From assembly GCF_030052815.1 (NCBI RefSeq), contig NC_079496.1:41007593-41071592 (forward strand): a stretch of 64,000 nt of DNA, given 5' to 3'. Below are positions 47,732 through 60,120 of this stretch, piece by piece. The notes under the pieces were generated by a model. That model had not been told where the DNA came from. It saw nothing but the letters and a program-made list of their open reading frames with translations, and did no database searches. Source of the stretch: Hevea brasiliensis (lineage: Eukaryota > Streptophyta > Magnoliopsida > Malpighiales > Euphorbiaceae). Position 1 is the stretch's first letter, and every line of letters starts with the position of its first letter. The position numbers and the translations under genes were made by a program.

Positions 47732-50700
47732 TGTCACACCCTACTCCTCTATAAGATGTAACATGATCCCGTAGTATATCTAATGAATTACCGTACTTCT
47801 CCTACCGATAATCCATTAAATATACTACAAGGGATTTTAAAACAATTTTTGAGAAATTTAAGTCATAGATTAAAATCTGGTGTTATAAATTTTTTTTTTT
47901 TTATTTTCCGGCAAAGTGCCGGCTGTATTTTGAGAAAACAGTTCTTCAATCCTACAAAAGAAAATGCTCCCAATATGTTTTCTCAAATACAACTCCAATA
48001 AACTTTATTTCAATTCACAATTCAATTCTCAATAAACAATCAATTCATTTTCAAACCAATCTCATCATGAAGAAATATTTCATTGATTATAAGACTCAAA
48101 ATTTATATTACAAAACTATTCAAGTAAATGAAATCTCAAATTTATATTTACAATAATTTACATTTAATTACATACCAAAATGTTTTTCAAGAGTTTTTAT
48201 ACAACTGCTCAAATAATTTACATACATATTATTACATGCATACATCAAAACCTATGTATATGGGTATGCCTATGATATACCTGGAGCTGATCTGAAGTGT
48301 CTTAAAAAAACTTACTCACTGCTCTATGCTCTTCTTACCTGCGACAGCATACAAAGCTATCGCTGAGTGGTGAACTCAGTGGTGCACAACTACAATTTAA
48401 AACATAGTACAATATACATTGACAAAATTTACAGTAAATAATTTGGAAATCTGAATACTCATCAAATTCCAAAACTCAAAATATTCATTGCCATTAATGT
48501 AAATAATTTGTATAAAATGACTTTGATCACGAAATTCAATTTATCAAATCATGACTAACCATTTAAGGTAGTTCCAACAAAATCAATTATACATAAATCA
48601 TAATTGAAATCACAGTTCTTTATTGTTCAAAAACATTCTGTGTCTCAAAAGCCATGTTGTATCTCAAAAACCATGTTGTATCTCAAAAATCAATCTTTAT
48701 CTCACTAACTACACATGACTAATCCGAAAGGGCCATATTCGATGTGATTCTAACTCCCTATGGTCGAGGAGGTCGAATCAGATTCTAAATCCCTATGGTC
48801 GGGGAGGTCGAATCATCGTGCACAGTACCATAACAATAATGAATCTTCCACAAGGGCCATAACGATAAAATAAACTTAGATCTAACCTCAAATCAGAGGA
48901 AAATCTAAGCCTGTGCACGTACCATGGTAATCAAAACACAACTAACTCCATTGTCTTCTCAACAAATGAGAGAGACGGGTAATAACCTAGTCAAGCATCT
49001 ATAGTGAGATATAAAACAATATCACAATCCTTTTAGTGAGCATAAATCACAATATAATTCGATTCAAAGTCAATTCCAATATCCAATAATTTTTATGCTC
49101 ATCACAATTTAAATCATAAATTTGCATTTTCCATGAAAATTACCATTACAATTCAAAACATGTTCTATCACAATTTTCCAGAACATAATTTATTCAATCC
49201 ATAACAATGCTTAATACTTGTGGAAATACCATTTCACAAGGCTAAATTCATACATACTATAACAATTTCAATAATCATTGAATTAAATCCAATGCTTGTT
49301 AAACATAATACATAAAAAAAAAAATATATTTCATTTAATCATATGAAATATTCAAAACAAAATCAGTTAAAAACTAGTTGTGCACAAACCTCTGATAACT
49401 GTCTCTTGGCTCTGACTCAGTGTTTCCTTCCCCTTCCCTGAGTCCTTGCTAACTGAGAAACACAATTTGAAGTGTTTCAGTACTCATTTAAACTGTCTCT
49501 AAGAATAAGGTTCAATAATTAATTTATCGAATTCTATTATTTCCTTAGTCAACCTAATATGTTGACCCTCGATGCGTTCTAGGTAAATTAGGTTTTAATG
49601 TTACTAACATGTCACATTCAATAGTCTTTTAGGGTTAGTACATGTTACCAAGTTCATTTCTGTGTATACTGCATTTTCTTGCAATTTGCTGGATTCCGGG
49701 ATACTAGTTTGACCTAGCCGGACGACCTAGTTCCCTCGATTTTCGAGCTTTGGTCAAAACTACAAACTTTTAGATCTATGTCTTATGGAACGCGGGGCAA
49801 AATTTCAGGTCATTCTGAGTTATGTAGACCAAGTTATGGTCATTTAACTATTGCTTGTCAAATTGCATCAAAATTGGTCACTTTAGGTCATTTTAGGTTC
49901 GGCCAGTTTTTGGACCCGAACTTGTGCAAGCTGTTTGACTTGCTTATGTTCATTTATGGGCTTTTGTGTCTTCATAAGACTTGTATATATGGGTCTTAAC
50001 TATTCATGGTCAAAATTTCAGGTCAATTAGACCTGTTTTCAGTGAGTTATGGTCTAAACACTAACTGCTGCCCAAATGGTTATTTTTCAGGCCTCAATTG
50101 CACTTAATCCGGATTTGGTCATTTTTCAAGCTACCTTGCAAGCAGAATTTTAGCAAGCTTCCTTCATGAAAGTTGGCACATTTTGTGCCTAGTTTCACCT
50201 CCAATTGGTCTCATACCAATTGGAGCCACACACTTAAAGTTATAGGCCTAAAACACAAACTGCCTTATTGCATTTCTTTCATACACATCAAGGATCACTC
50301 CTAACACTTACCAAACTCAATATTTAAGTCAATTCTGGTTATATCATGACCTAAACATAATTTACAACATTTTATAGGTCATTTTGGCAGCTTACAATTA
50401 CATTCAATGTGCACAAACAAGTGCAGAATTTGTCCAACTCAATTTACAACAATTCAATCACCAATTCATGCTCATTTACATGTCCCACTTCACACCACCA
50501 TACATACACTCAAACTGCCATAACAACCAACAAACTTTAACATCATTATTCCATAAACCAAGCATGAATTCCAGCATTCCTCAAGAGTTAGCAAACTGCC
50601 ACAATGGTACACTTACATTCCATTACTTTCCAAGCTTTAAATTTCATTTTACATTTACATATACTAAGTATACATCACCCAAACAATTTCCTACACAATA

Positions 50701-51757
50701 TACATTTAATCAATCATTTAATTCACCATTTACAAGCACAAATAAACTGCCTTCAAAGTGTTTCCATGGCTGCCAAAAGTACACATCCCCATTCAACATC
50801 AAACCTCAAAAAATTCTCCATAAATCAAACACCCATAACATCCTTACAAACTTTAACAAAGCAACAATCAAAAACACAAACTTACAGCTTTGGAAATTCT
50901 TCAAAACCTCTCCAAAACTTGGTTTTCTTGTTGCCTATCTACTGCCCATGGTGTGGTGGTTACTTTTAGTGAAGAAACCCTAACCACTTGAAGCTTGGAT
51001 CATGGATGCATGAAGCTCACAAATGGGACAACAATGGTGGTTTGGGAGAAAAGTTGGATTCGGAAAAGTGAGGATTTGAGAGGAAGAAGAAGACATTAGT
51101 GGAGTAATCTGCCCACTTAGTGAATTTTTAATTCCCATAGTGCTCCACTCATGCAAGGATAATCATTTAATAAGTTTTAAGTGATAATTACTCCATTTAC
51201 ACTCCATTTTTGTTATTTACATTAGGTACCACTAAATTAATTTTTCATTATATTTTTCAAGTGTAATATTATTTATATTTAATGGAAATTTAGGTCAAAA
51301 GACAACTCAGGGTGTCAAATGACCACAATGCCCCTGTTCGGGTTGCATTCCTGATTTTTCGGTAACACCGGGTTTTGTCTGTTTTTCGATTTCTGACTTT
51401 TCTTTGTACTAATTAATTAATTTTTATTTGATATTTCTAATGATATTTATACTTCAATTGATGTCTCTTTAAGTCCTAAAAATATTTTTCAGGGTTCCCC
51501 GTGGTCCAGGGCTAGTCAACGGTCTACGCCGTGACTTTCCAGTGCGGTCACCCATCGCTAAGGTTCTCGGCTCGCTTAACTTGGTTATATTTCTTTGCTA
51601 TTATTTTTCCTTTGTTTTTCTTGTATTTTCTTTTATTGTATTTTATTATTTTATGTCTCCTCAATCATAACGAAGTGTACTTCTAGGCATCCTAGTTGTC
51701 CGGACAACACTGGTCATCGGAACAGTAGAACACACTACCGAACTTAGGGGTGTTACA
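47732..51757 (-). repeat. RE4 right (5') LTR (4.03 kb)
   Basis: Partner of 29984-34008, with only scattered differences. It carries the double stem-loop (48337-48387) and the GAAACAC hairpin (49453-49480). Confidence 0.95.
48337..48387 (-). promoter_or_regulatory. Double stem-loop module, RE4 right LTR
   Basis: Same pairing as the RE4 left LTR. Confidence 0.75.
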
Positions 51758-51762
51758 GACAT

Positions 51763-52743
51763 AATAGCCTTTGGCTATGTTATTTGAGTTGATATACTTG
51801 GGTTTTAACCCTGATAATTGTTACAGCTTATTAGCTGTTTTGTTGCGCACCGAGACACATAATGTGACCGATGGTGTGATGGTTCGAGGTACTTAGTACC
51901 CAGTGCGAGTTTACCCATTTATCCAGTCCACTTAACTAGTATGGGTTACTCGGGCAATGATAATAAACCTTACCAAATTTTAAGTGAATAATACTGCAAA
52001 TAATACCAAAAATTGAGTCTACCCAAAAAATGAAGTCATACATTCTACATAATTATTTTATTCTATTTTATTTTATTTTATATTGTCACCACTAAGCAGA
52101 ATTTGCTTAGCCCGTCGCTTTTGCCACGCGCAGGTACTGGAGACGTAGCTGGGGAGCCCAGCAGACATCAGACGGGGTGAGCCTTCAGAGCTGCATTCAG
52201 GGCCTAGAGTCACCTCACATCTGCATTGCATATGGTAGGACATTAGGACTATAGGTGGCCCTTTTATATTTTTGGATTTTGTATTAGCTTGGATTGTAAC
52301 TATAAACTCCTGTAATTATGTATTAATGTAAATATATGAAATTTCATATTATTGAGATTTTCTGCATAATGTATGCTGATAAATGAAATGTTGAGAATTA
52401 TTTGTGAATATGCTTCAAGTGATGAAGTGAACAGAAAGGTTTTGAAAATAGTATTGTGATTTGAGATTGAGATTTTGAGTTTGACTTGAATGTGTATAAT
52501 GGAGTTTGGATTTGAAAATTATTTTGGACGTGTTTTTAAATAGGTTCAGAAGAACTATTTTTCCAACTTACAGCCGGCACTCTGCCGGATTTTCTATAAA
52601 ATTTGTGGATAAATTCAGAGTTATCAAAATTGAAAATAAATGAATTAAAGTGATAAATTGTAATAGAAATATAAATTGATGCTCTGGCACACTGAGTGGC
52701 TTAACTTGCTCGGCTACACTGTAGACGGGTAAGGGGTGTCATA
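51763..52743 (+). mobile_element. SL1: solo LTR, right part
   Basis: It resumes after the duplicated GACAT (51758-51762) with AATAGCCTTTGGC, matching the RE1 LTR from about 6539. It carries the double stem-loop (52085-52133). It ends GTGTCATA instead of GTGTCACA, a terminal C-to-T change. Confidence 0.92.
52085..52133 (+). promoter_or_regulatory. Double stem-loop module, SL1
   Basis: CTAAGCA/TGCTTAG with one extra loop base, then a GCCCGTCGC/GCCACGCGC stem with two mismatches. Confidence 0.68.
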
Positions 52744-52748
52744 GCTTT

Positions 52749-55244
52749 TCAATCAATAAGTATCCATCAAATATCATTCAAATAATTTTTCACAATTTAA
52801 AATAATAATATACAAATTGTCATAATTTATTTCAATTGAAAAATTCAAAAGAAATAACTGTTGTGCACAAACCTCTTATAACTATCTCTTGTCCCTAACT
52901 CAGTGTTTCCTTCCCCTTCCCTGAGTCTTTGCTAACTGAAACACACAATTTGAAGTGTTTCAGTAATCATTTAAACTGTCTCTAACAATAAGATTCAATA
53001 ATTAATTTATTAAATTCTATTATTTTCCTTAGTCAACCTAAAATGTTGACCCTCGATGCACTCTAGGTGAATTAGGTTTTAATATTACCAATATGTCACA
53101 TTTGTAGCCTTTTAGTATTGGTACATGTTACCAAATTCATTTCTAAGTATGTTGCATTTTTATTGCAATTTGTCGGATTTCGGTATACTAATTTGACCTA
53201 GCCGGATGACCTAGTTCCCTCAGTTTTCGAGTTTCTGTCCAAAAAGCAAACTTGTAGGTCTATGTCTTATTGCACGCAGGGCAAAATTTTAAGTCATTCT
53301 ACGTTGTGTAGACCAAGTTATGGTCAATCTACCAATGCTGGACAGAATGCACCAAAATGGTTACTTTAGGTCATTTTTAGGTCACTTTTGGTTCGGCCAT
53401 TTTTTGGACCTGAACTTGTGCAAGATATTTGGCTTGGTTCTGGTCATTTCTGGGTGTTGGTTCTTCATAAGAGTTGTAGATATATGTCTTAACTATTCAT
53501 GGTAAAAATTTCAGGTCAATTGGACCTGTTTTGAGTGAGTTATGGCCAAAACACTAACTGCTGCCCAAATGGTCAATCTTTAGGCTTTCAAAGAAATAAT
53601 CTGGATTTGGTCATTTTTCAAGTCACCTTCTAAGCAGAATTTTGGTAAGCTTCCTTCATGAAAGTTGGCACATTTTGTGCCTAGTTTCACCTCCAATTGG
53701 TCTCATACCAATTGGAGTCACACACTTAAGGTTCTAAGCCAAAACATACACTGCCCTATTGTACATTGTTCACCCTTTACCAATTACACATCCTATGCTT
53801 ACCAAGTCACTCTTCCATGCCAATTCTAGTTTGTACCATAACATTAACACATTTAGCAACTCATTTTTGGTCATTTTGGCAGCTTATAACCATTCTCAAT
53901 ATGCAAACCATAACCCAGAATTTTCCAAGTCCAATTACAACAATTAAACACATGAATGCACCTCATTTACATGTCCAAATTCAAACCTTACTACACACAT
54001 ACATGCTGCCATCCATAACAACCTAATTCAAAAATATAATTCCATAAACCAAACCATGAAACAACACATTTTAATCTACACTTTAAAGTTTCCGATTTCT
54101 ACATCTCCTTCAATTAGCTTCCAAGCTTCCAAAATCAAGTGTACTATCACACATACATTTAGTATACATTATCCAAATTATTCCTATACACATAAACACT
54201 TACATCAACATTTTAAACTACCATTTACATGCAAGGACAAGCTATTCATAATGAAGTTCATGGCTGCCAAAAGGGTGCACCACCATTAACTCATCAAACT
54301 TCAAAACTTCTTCCACAAATCAACTCACCATAATATCCACTCAAAGTTTAATGAAACAAGAATTAAAAATACATACTTACCACTTTTGAAGCTTGATCAA
54401 AACCTCACTAAACTTCTTAAAATTGTTATCAAACTCTTCCTTATAAGGTGAGGAACAAGGTTAATGAAGGAACTTAGGGGAAAAAATGGCTTGAACAAGC
54501 TTGCATGGAGCTCTCATCCAACGGCCATGGAGGTTTCTCTCCTAAGATGTTTCGGCTGGTTGTCCAAGGTTGAATATGAAGTTAATTTCAGCCACAATTC
54601 TGCTTAATGGTCCACTTAGGTGGAGTTAGTTGAGCACTATTAACATTTTAATGTTTGTTTATTCTAAAATTGTCAATTTCCCACATTTTCCTCCTAACTG
54701 TTGCTATTTAGATTATGTACCACTATTTTAATTTTTCATAACATTTTCCAAGTATAATATCATTTATTTTTAATGGACATTTAGGTCAAAAGACAACTCG
54801 GGGTGTCAAATGACCACAATGCCCCTATTCGGGTTGCATTCCTGATTTTTCGGTAACACTGAGTTTTGTCGTTTTCTCAATTTCTCATTTTTCTTCGTAC
54901 TAATTAATTAATTTCTCTTTGATATTTCTAATAATATTTATACTTCAATAGATATCTATTTAAGTCTTAAAAATATTTTCCAGGGTTCCCCAGCAGGGCT
55001 AGTCAACGGTCCACGCCGTAACTTCCCAGTGCGGTCACCCAGCGCTAGGGTTCTCGGCTCTTTTAACTTGGTTACATTTCATTGCTATTATTTTTCCTTT
55101 GTTTTTCTTGTATTTTCTTTTCTTGTATTTCATTATTTTATGTCTCCTCACTAATATTTAAGTGTAGTTCTAGGCATTCTAGTTTCTGGATCGACACTGG
55201 TTACCGGAACAGTAGAACGCACTACCGAACATAGGGGTGTTACA
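52749..55244 (-). repeat. RE3 left (3') LTR, second part
   Basis: It resumes after the SL1 target duplication GCTTT (52744-52748) and ends GTGTTACA at 55244. With 26843-27938 the LTR totals about 3.59 kb. A TTGTGCACAA site lies near 52861 and the GAAACAC hairpin at 52936-52962. The short plus-strand open frames at 53759-54289 are not conserved as coding in RE4. Confidence 0.92.
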
Positions 55245-55258
55245 ATTCTCTCCCCCTT
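55245..55258 (-). promoter_or_regulatory. RE3 polypurine tract
   Basis: The minus strand reads AAGGGGGAGAGAAT next to the 3' LTR. It has one purine-to-purine change from RE2 and RE4. Confidence 0.83.
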
Positions 55259-55291
55259 ACAATAAATTTCGTCTCAAAATTTTACCTGGTA

Positions 55292-58200
55292 TCAGTCTCT
55301 GAACAGCTGTGGGTGCAGTCTTCTCATATCCTCTTCACGTTCCCAAGTAGCTTCCTGGCCTGAATGATGGTTCCACAGCACTTTAACCAAGTGTATCTGT
55401 TTATTCCTTAGCTGCTTCACCTCATATGCCAAAATTTCTATGGGTTCTTCATCATATAAAAGGTCTGGATTTACCTTAATCTCTTCAACTAATAGTACAT
55501 GAGATGGGTCAGATCTGTACCTCCTTAACATGGACACATGGAAGACACTGTGTATCCTTTCTAGCTCTGGAGGTAATGCCAGCCGATATGTCAAAGGATC
55601 CACTCTCTCCATAACTTCATATGGTCCAATGAAATGAGGACTCAGTTTCCCCTTTCTACCAAATCTCATAATCCTCTTCTAAGGAGAAACTTTAAGGAAT
55701 ACCTTATCACCCACTGCATATTCAATATCTCTTCTCTTCAGATCAACATAGGACTTCTAATGGTCTGATGCAGCCTTGAGTCGGTCTCTGATCAATCTAA
55801 TCTTTTACTCTGTCTGCTGAACAATTTCTGGCCCAATCATCTTCCTTTCACCTACTTCATCCCAACATAGGGGAGTTCTGCACTTCCTGCTATACAAAGC
55901 TTCATATGGAGGCATCCCAATGCTTGATTGGTAGCTGTTCTTATAAGCAAACTCAATCAAAGGCAAGTGTATATCCCAACTACCTTCAAACTCAATCACA
56001 CAAGCCCGTAGCATATTCTCCAATATCTGAATTACTCTCTCAGACTGGCCATCTGTCTGTGGGTGCAATGCTGTGCTAAAGTTCAATCTAGTTCCTAGGG
56101 CTCTCTGAAGACTACCCAAGAATCTAGAAGTGAACCTAGGATCTCTGTCAGATACAATCGATACTGGCACTCCATGTAGTTTTATAATCTCATTTATGTA
56201 CAATCTGGCCAATCTCTTCAAACTATAGTCCATCCATACTGGCCAAAAGTGAGCAGACTTGGTCAGTTTGTCAACTATAACCCATACTGCATCATGACTA
56301 TTCTATGTCCTTGGAAATCCCATGACAAAATCCATAGTTATTCATTCCCATTTCCACTCTGGTACTGGCAATGGATGTAACAAACCAGCTGGAACTTGAT
56401 GTTCTGCCTTTACTTACTGACAAGTTAGGCATTTCGAAACAAATTCAGCTATATCCCTCTTCATACCCATCCACCAGTAATTCTCTTCAGCCCTCTGTAC
56501 ATTTTAGTTCCACCAGGCTGCATAGCAAAAGGAGACTCATGTGCTTCCTTCATAATGATCCGTCTCAATTCCACACCACTAGGAACGCACATTCTACCCT
56601 GATGTAGTAGTAAACCATCATTCCTCACAGAAAATTCAAGTTTCTTACCCTGCTGGACTTCTTTCAGTAGCTTTTGATATTTATTATCATTCTGAACAGC
56701 CATTCTGATCTGATCAATCAACACTGGCTGTACATGCCATGCAACTACTGTCTGTCCCTCATCATCAATCTCCAAACTGTCATGCTGTGCTTTCAACTCA
56801 TGTACTATGGATAAAGGAGAAACTCTGAGACTTGCCATAGTCTTGTGACTTAAGGCGTCAGCCACCACATTTTCTTTCCCTGGCTGATAGTCTATTAAGC
56901 AATCATAGTCTTTAACCAGTTCTAACCATCTCCTCTGCCTCAAATTCAATTCCTTTTGGGTACCTAAGTACTTCAAGCTCTTGTGATCTGTGTAAATGTA
57001 GCATTTCTCTCCATACAAATAGTGTCTCCAGATCTTCAGAGCAAAAACAATAGCTGCAAGCTCCAAATCATGTGTTGGGTAGTTCCTCTCATGCGGTTTC
57101 TGCTGGCGTGATGCATAAGCAATGACATTTCGATCTTGCATCAGTACATAGCCTAACCCATTGTGAGAAGCATAACTATAAACTATGTATTCTTTACCCG
57201 GAGTAGGTAAAGTAAGGATTAGAGCTTCAGTCAAACACCTCTTCAACTCATCAAAACTCTGCTAGCATCTATCTGTCCACTGAAATTTAACATCTTTCGA
57301 AAGCAGCTTGGTCAGTGGAGAAGCTAACATAGAAAACCCTTTCACAAACCGGTAGTAATATCCAGCTAAACCCAGAAAACTACAAATTTCTGTGATATTC
57401 CTGGGTGGCTTCCAATTAAGGATAGCTTTTACCTTGCTAGAATCTACCTTGATCCCTTCAGCTTAAATAACATGTCCCAAAAAGGAGATTTCTTTCAGCT
57501 AAAATTCACATTTCGACAATTTGGCGTATAGCTGTTTCTCCCTTAAAGTCTGTAGTGCAATCCGCAGATGTCTGTCATGCTCCTCTGCATTCCTCGAATA
57601 TATCAAAATATCACCAATAAACACCACCACAAATTGGTCAATATATGGTCTAAAGATAGTGTTCATCAGATCCATAAAAGCAGCTGGAGCATTAGTTAAC
57701 CCGAATGGCATTACTAGAAACTCAGAGTGGCCATATCGAGTTCTGAAAGCATTTTTTGGAATACTCTGCTCTTGCACTTTCAACTGATAATAACCAGATC
57801 GCAAATCAATTTTGGAGAATACAGCTGCATCCTTCAACTAATCAAACAGATCATCAATGCGAGGCAATGGATATCTATTCTTTATTGTTACCTTATTCAA
57901 CTGTCGGTAGTCGATACATAAATGGAGAGTACCATCTTTCTTCTTAACAAACAACACTGGCGCTCCCCAAGGTGACACACTAGGGCGGATGAAGCCCTTT
58001 TCAAGTAGTTCTTCCAACTGTACCTTCAACTCCTTCAACTCTGCTGGTGCCATTCTATATGGTGTTATGGAGATTGGATCCACACCAGGCAAAACATTAA
58101 TTTCAAACTGCACCTCTTTTTCTGGAGTAATCCTGGCAATTCAGCAGGAAACACAACTGGAAAGTCATATACTATAAGAATGTCCCTCAATGCTGGACTC

Positions 58201-58757
58201 CCCACTTGGGTGTCTACCACATGTGCCAAGTATGCTTCACACCCCTTTCTGATCATTTTTCTAGCTAGTGTAGCTGAAATGATGTTTGACAGCAATAGCT
58301 GCCTCTCCCCATGTATTACCACATCACTGTACTGAGGAAGACCAAAAGTGACTGCCTTCAATCTACAGTCTGTCATGGCATAATGCCTGGCTAACCAATC
58401 CATACCCAAGATGATATCATAATCTCTGAAGGGCATTTCAATGAGATCAGACAGAAAAGTATGTCCTTGGATCACCAAAGGACAATCCTTATACATTCTA
58501 TTAACCCTAACCTCTTGTCCTAGCGGACTTATTGCTAGCACCTCAAAGTCCATTTTTGTACATGGAACAGCAATGCAATCAATGATGCTAGCACTCATAT
58601 AGGAATGGGTAGAACCCAGATCAAATAACACAAACACATCTTGATTAAAAGTTGAGAAGGTACCAGCCACAATATCAGATGTCTCAGTCTCTTCTCTCTG
58701 TCTCATTGCATAGACTCTGACTGGAGCACTACCTTGCTTTGATTGATTCACTATGCC
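55292..58757 (-). pseudogene. RE3 pol: protease, RT, RNase H, integrase, chromodomain-like tail
   Basis: The protease reads FDLGSTHSY (Pro to Leu) near 58603-58628. In RT the catalytic FIDD is FIGD (57609-57622), which removes a metal-binding Asp. In RNase H the VYSDASHNG motif reads VYSYASHNG near 57175, losing its first catalytic Asp. The integrase zinc motif has His to Gln (FAMQPGG) and a frameshift near 56500. MDF and DRDPRF are present, and SERVIQILENML is continuous with no intron. Further breaks are a frameshift near 58115, a Gln-to-stop at 57838-57840, and stops near 57497, 57265, 56415, 56375, 56307, 55804 and 55755. The chromodomain-like tail (VKVLWNHHSG, EATWE) ends near 55292. Confidence 0.9.
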
Positions 58758-59931
58758 TTAGCTGCCTGCTAGACTACCTCTACCCCTGCCTCTACCTCTG
58801 CTAGATGGTTGTGAACCTCTGGTGATAGGATTCTGGACTGACCCTTCAGCAATAGTAGGAGGTGGTCCAACTCTGCGAGTACTGGTGCAATCTTTGGCAA
58901 AGTGCCCTGTGCCTCCATAGTTATAACAGGCTCCTATGGCCTTGTAGCACACCCCACCATGATTTCTTCCACAAGTTTCACATTGGCGGGGAGGGTAGGA
59001 ACTTCTGGTACTCTGCTGACCAGATAGAGGAGGTTTCTGTCCTGAATATCTTCCCCTACCGGACTTCTTACCACCTCTATTGTGTCCCCCATGGTTCTTC
59101 CTCTTTCTAGTAGGACCACTGGAACTCTGTTCTACTGACTTTCCCTCTTTTTCTGTCTTCTCTGATTTCTTTTTCTCAGGAGCTGCTTCAGATTCAATTC
59201 TTTCTAATTCTAGTGCTTGAGAAATAAGCTCAGAAAAGTTGTTATGTTTCAATCCGACCACTTGTAATCTAATACTGGGCTTCAAGCCGGTTTCAAACCT
59301 TTTTACATCTCTCCCTGCTGGTAGCAAGTAGACTTACTGCATAATGGCTCAAGCGGGAAAATTCCCTTTCATATTTAGCCACCGATCTACTCCCCTGTTT
59401 TAGACTTAGGAACTCTTGCAGCTTCTGGTCCACATAAGCATCAGGGACATATTTTTGTCTGAACTCCCATAGAAAATCATTCCATGTTAGCACTAAAGGT
59501 TCTACCAGACTATGGGGAATGGTTTTCCACCAGTCATATGCATCCCCCTGTAGCAGAAACACTGAATATTCAAACCTGATCTCCTCTGTACAATGTAGCT
59601 TCTTGAACACCCTATCCATTCTCTCTAACCACTGTTCTGCTTATAGAGGATCTACTGTCCCCTTGAACTCAATAGCCCCATATTTCATCAATTTGTAATA
59701 CTGCCTAGAGGAAGACTGTGGTTGTACCACTGGTGTCTGTAGTGGGACTTGAGTAGGCATATTACCAGCCATCTGTTGGAACATTGCAGCCATCTGCTGA
59801 GCGAACTGAGTAGGAAACTGCGGTACTGAGGGGGCTGGTGCGGCTGATCCACTAACATTGTGTAGGGCTGGGGCATCCCCTTGTACCTCAGCCTCTATAG
59901 ATTGATCGACTGAACGATCACCCTCTTCCAT
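58758..59931 (-). pseudogene. RE3 gag (capsid and nucleocapsid)
   Basis: Start chosen at ATG 59929-59931 (MEEGDRSVDQ), matching RE2, although the frame is open further upstream. The capsid-like part has AQQMAAMFQQMAGNMP, then a stop at 59641-59643 just before AEQWLERMDRV, then GDAYDWWKT and FRQKYVPDAYVDQKL. An extra A in a run near 59305 shifts the frame at RCKRFETG. A basic Gly/Arg/Ser-rich stretch leads to a zinc knuckle near 58895-58935 in which the second Cys is Tyr (CYNYGG). A stop near 58758 closes this segment before protease. Confidence 0.9.
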
Positions 59932-60100
59932 AGTTAATTTGAGGATCTTAGACCTCCTGAACAAATAACACAAGGAGATTTCCTCCTGTTAGTGCATATT
60001 TATAATGTAATGTACTCTATGTATCAAACAATGACATTGAACAGTTGTACTATGAAGAAAGAATAGTCAAATTATAGGTGAAAATAGAATTTAAAAATTA

Positions 60101-60112
60101 GCTCTGATACCA
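60101..60112 (-). promoter_or_regulatory. RE3 primer-binding site (initiator Met tRNA)
   Basis: The minus strand reads TGGTATCAGAGC, eight bases from the 5' LTR boundary at 60121. Confidence 0.9.
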
Positions 60113-60120
60113 CTAAAACA

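Larger units (their letters stand above)
29984..51757 (-). mobile_element. RE4: large-LTR, internally reduced Ty3/gypsy element
   Basis: Flanked by GACAT (29979-29983, 51758-51762). It has two 4.03 kb LTRs (29984-34008, 47732-51757) and an internal region of only about 2.7 kb once RE5 is removed. The internal part keeps a primer site, an N-terminal scrap of gag, the zinc-knuckle area, protease and the first ~60 residues of RT. Everything from there to the polypurine tract, including integrase, is replaced by about 1 kb of non-coding AT-rich DNA. The LTRs are very similar to each other, so the insertion is fairly young. It may have moved as a non-autonomous element. Confidence 0.93.
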
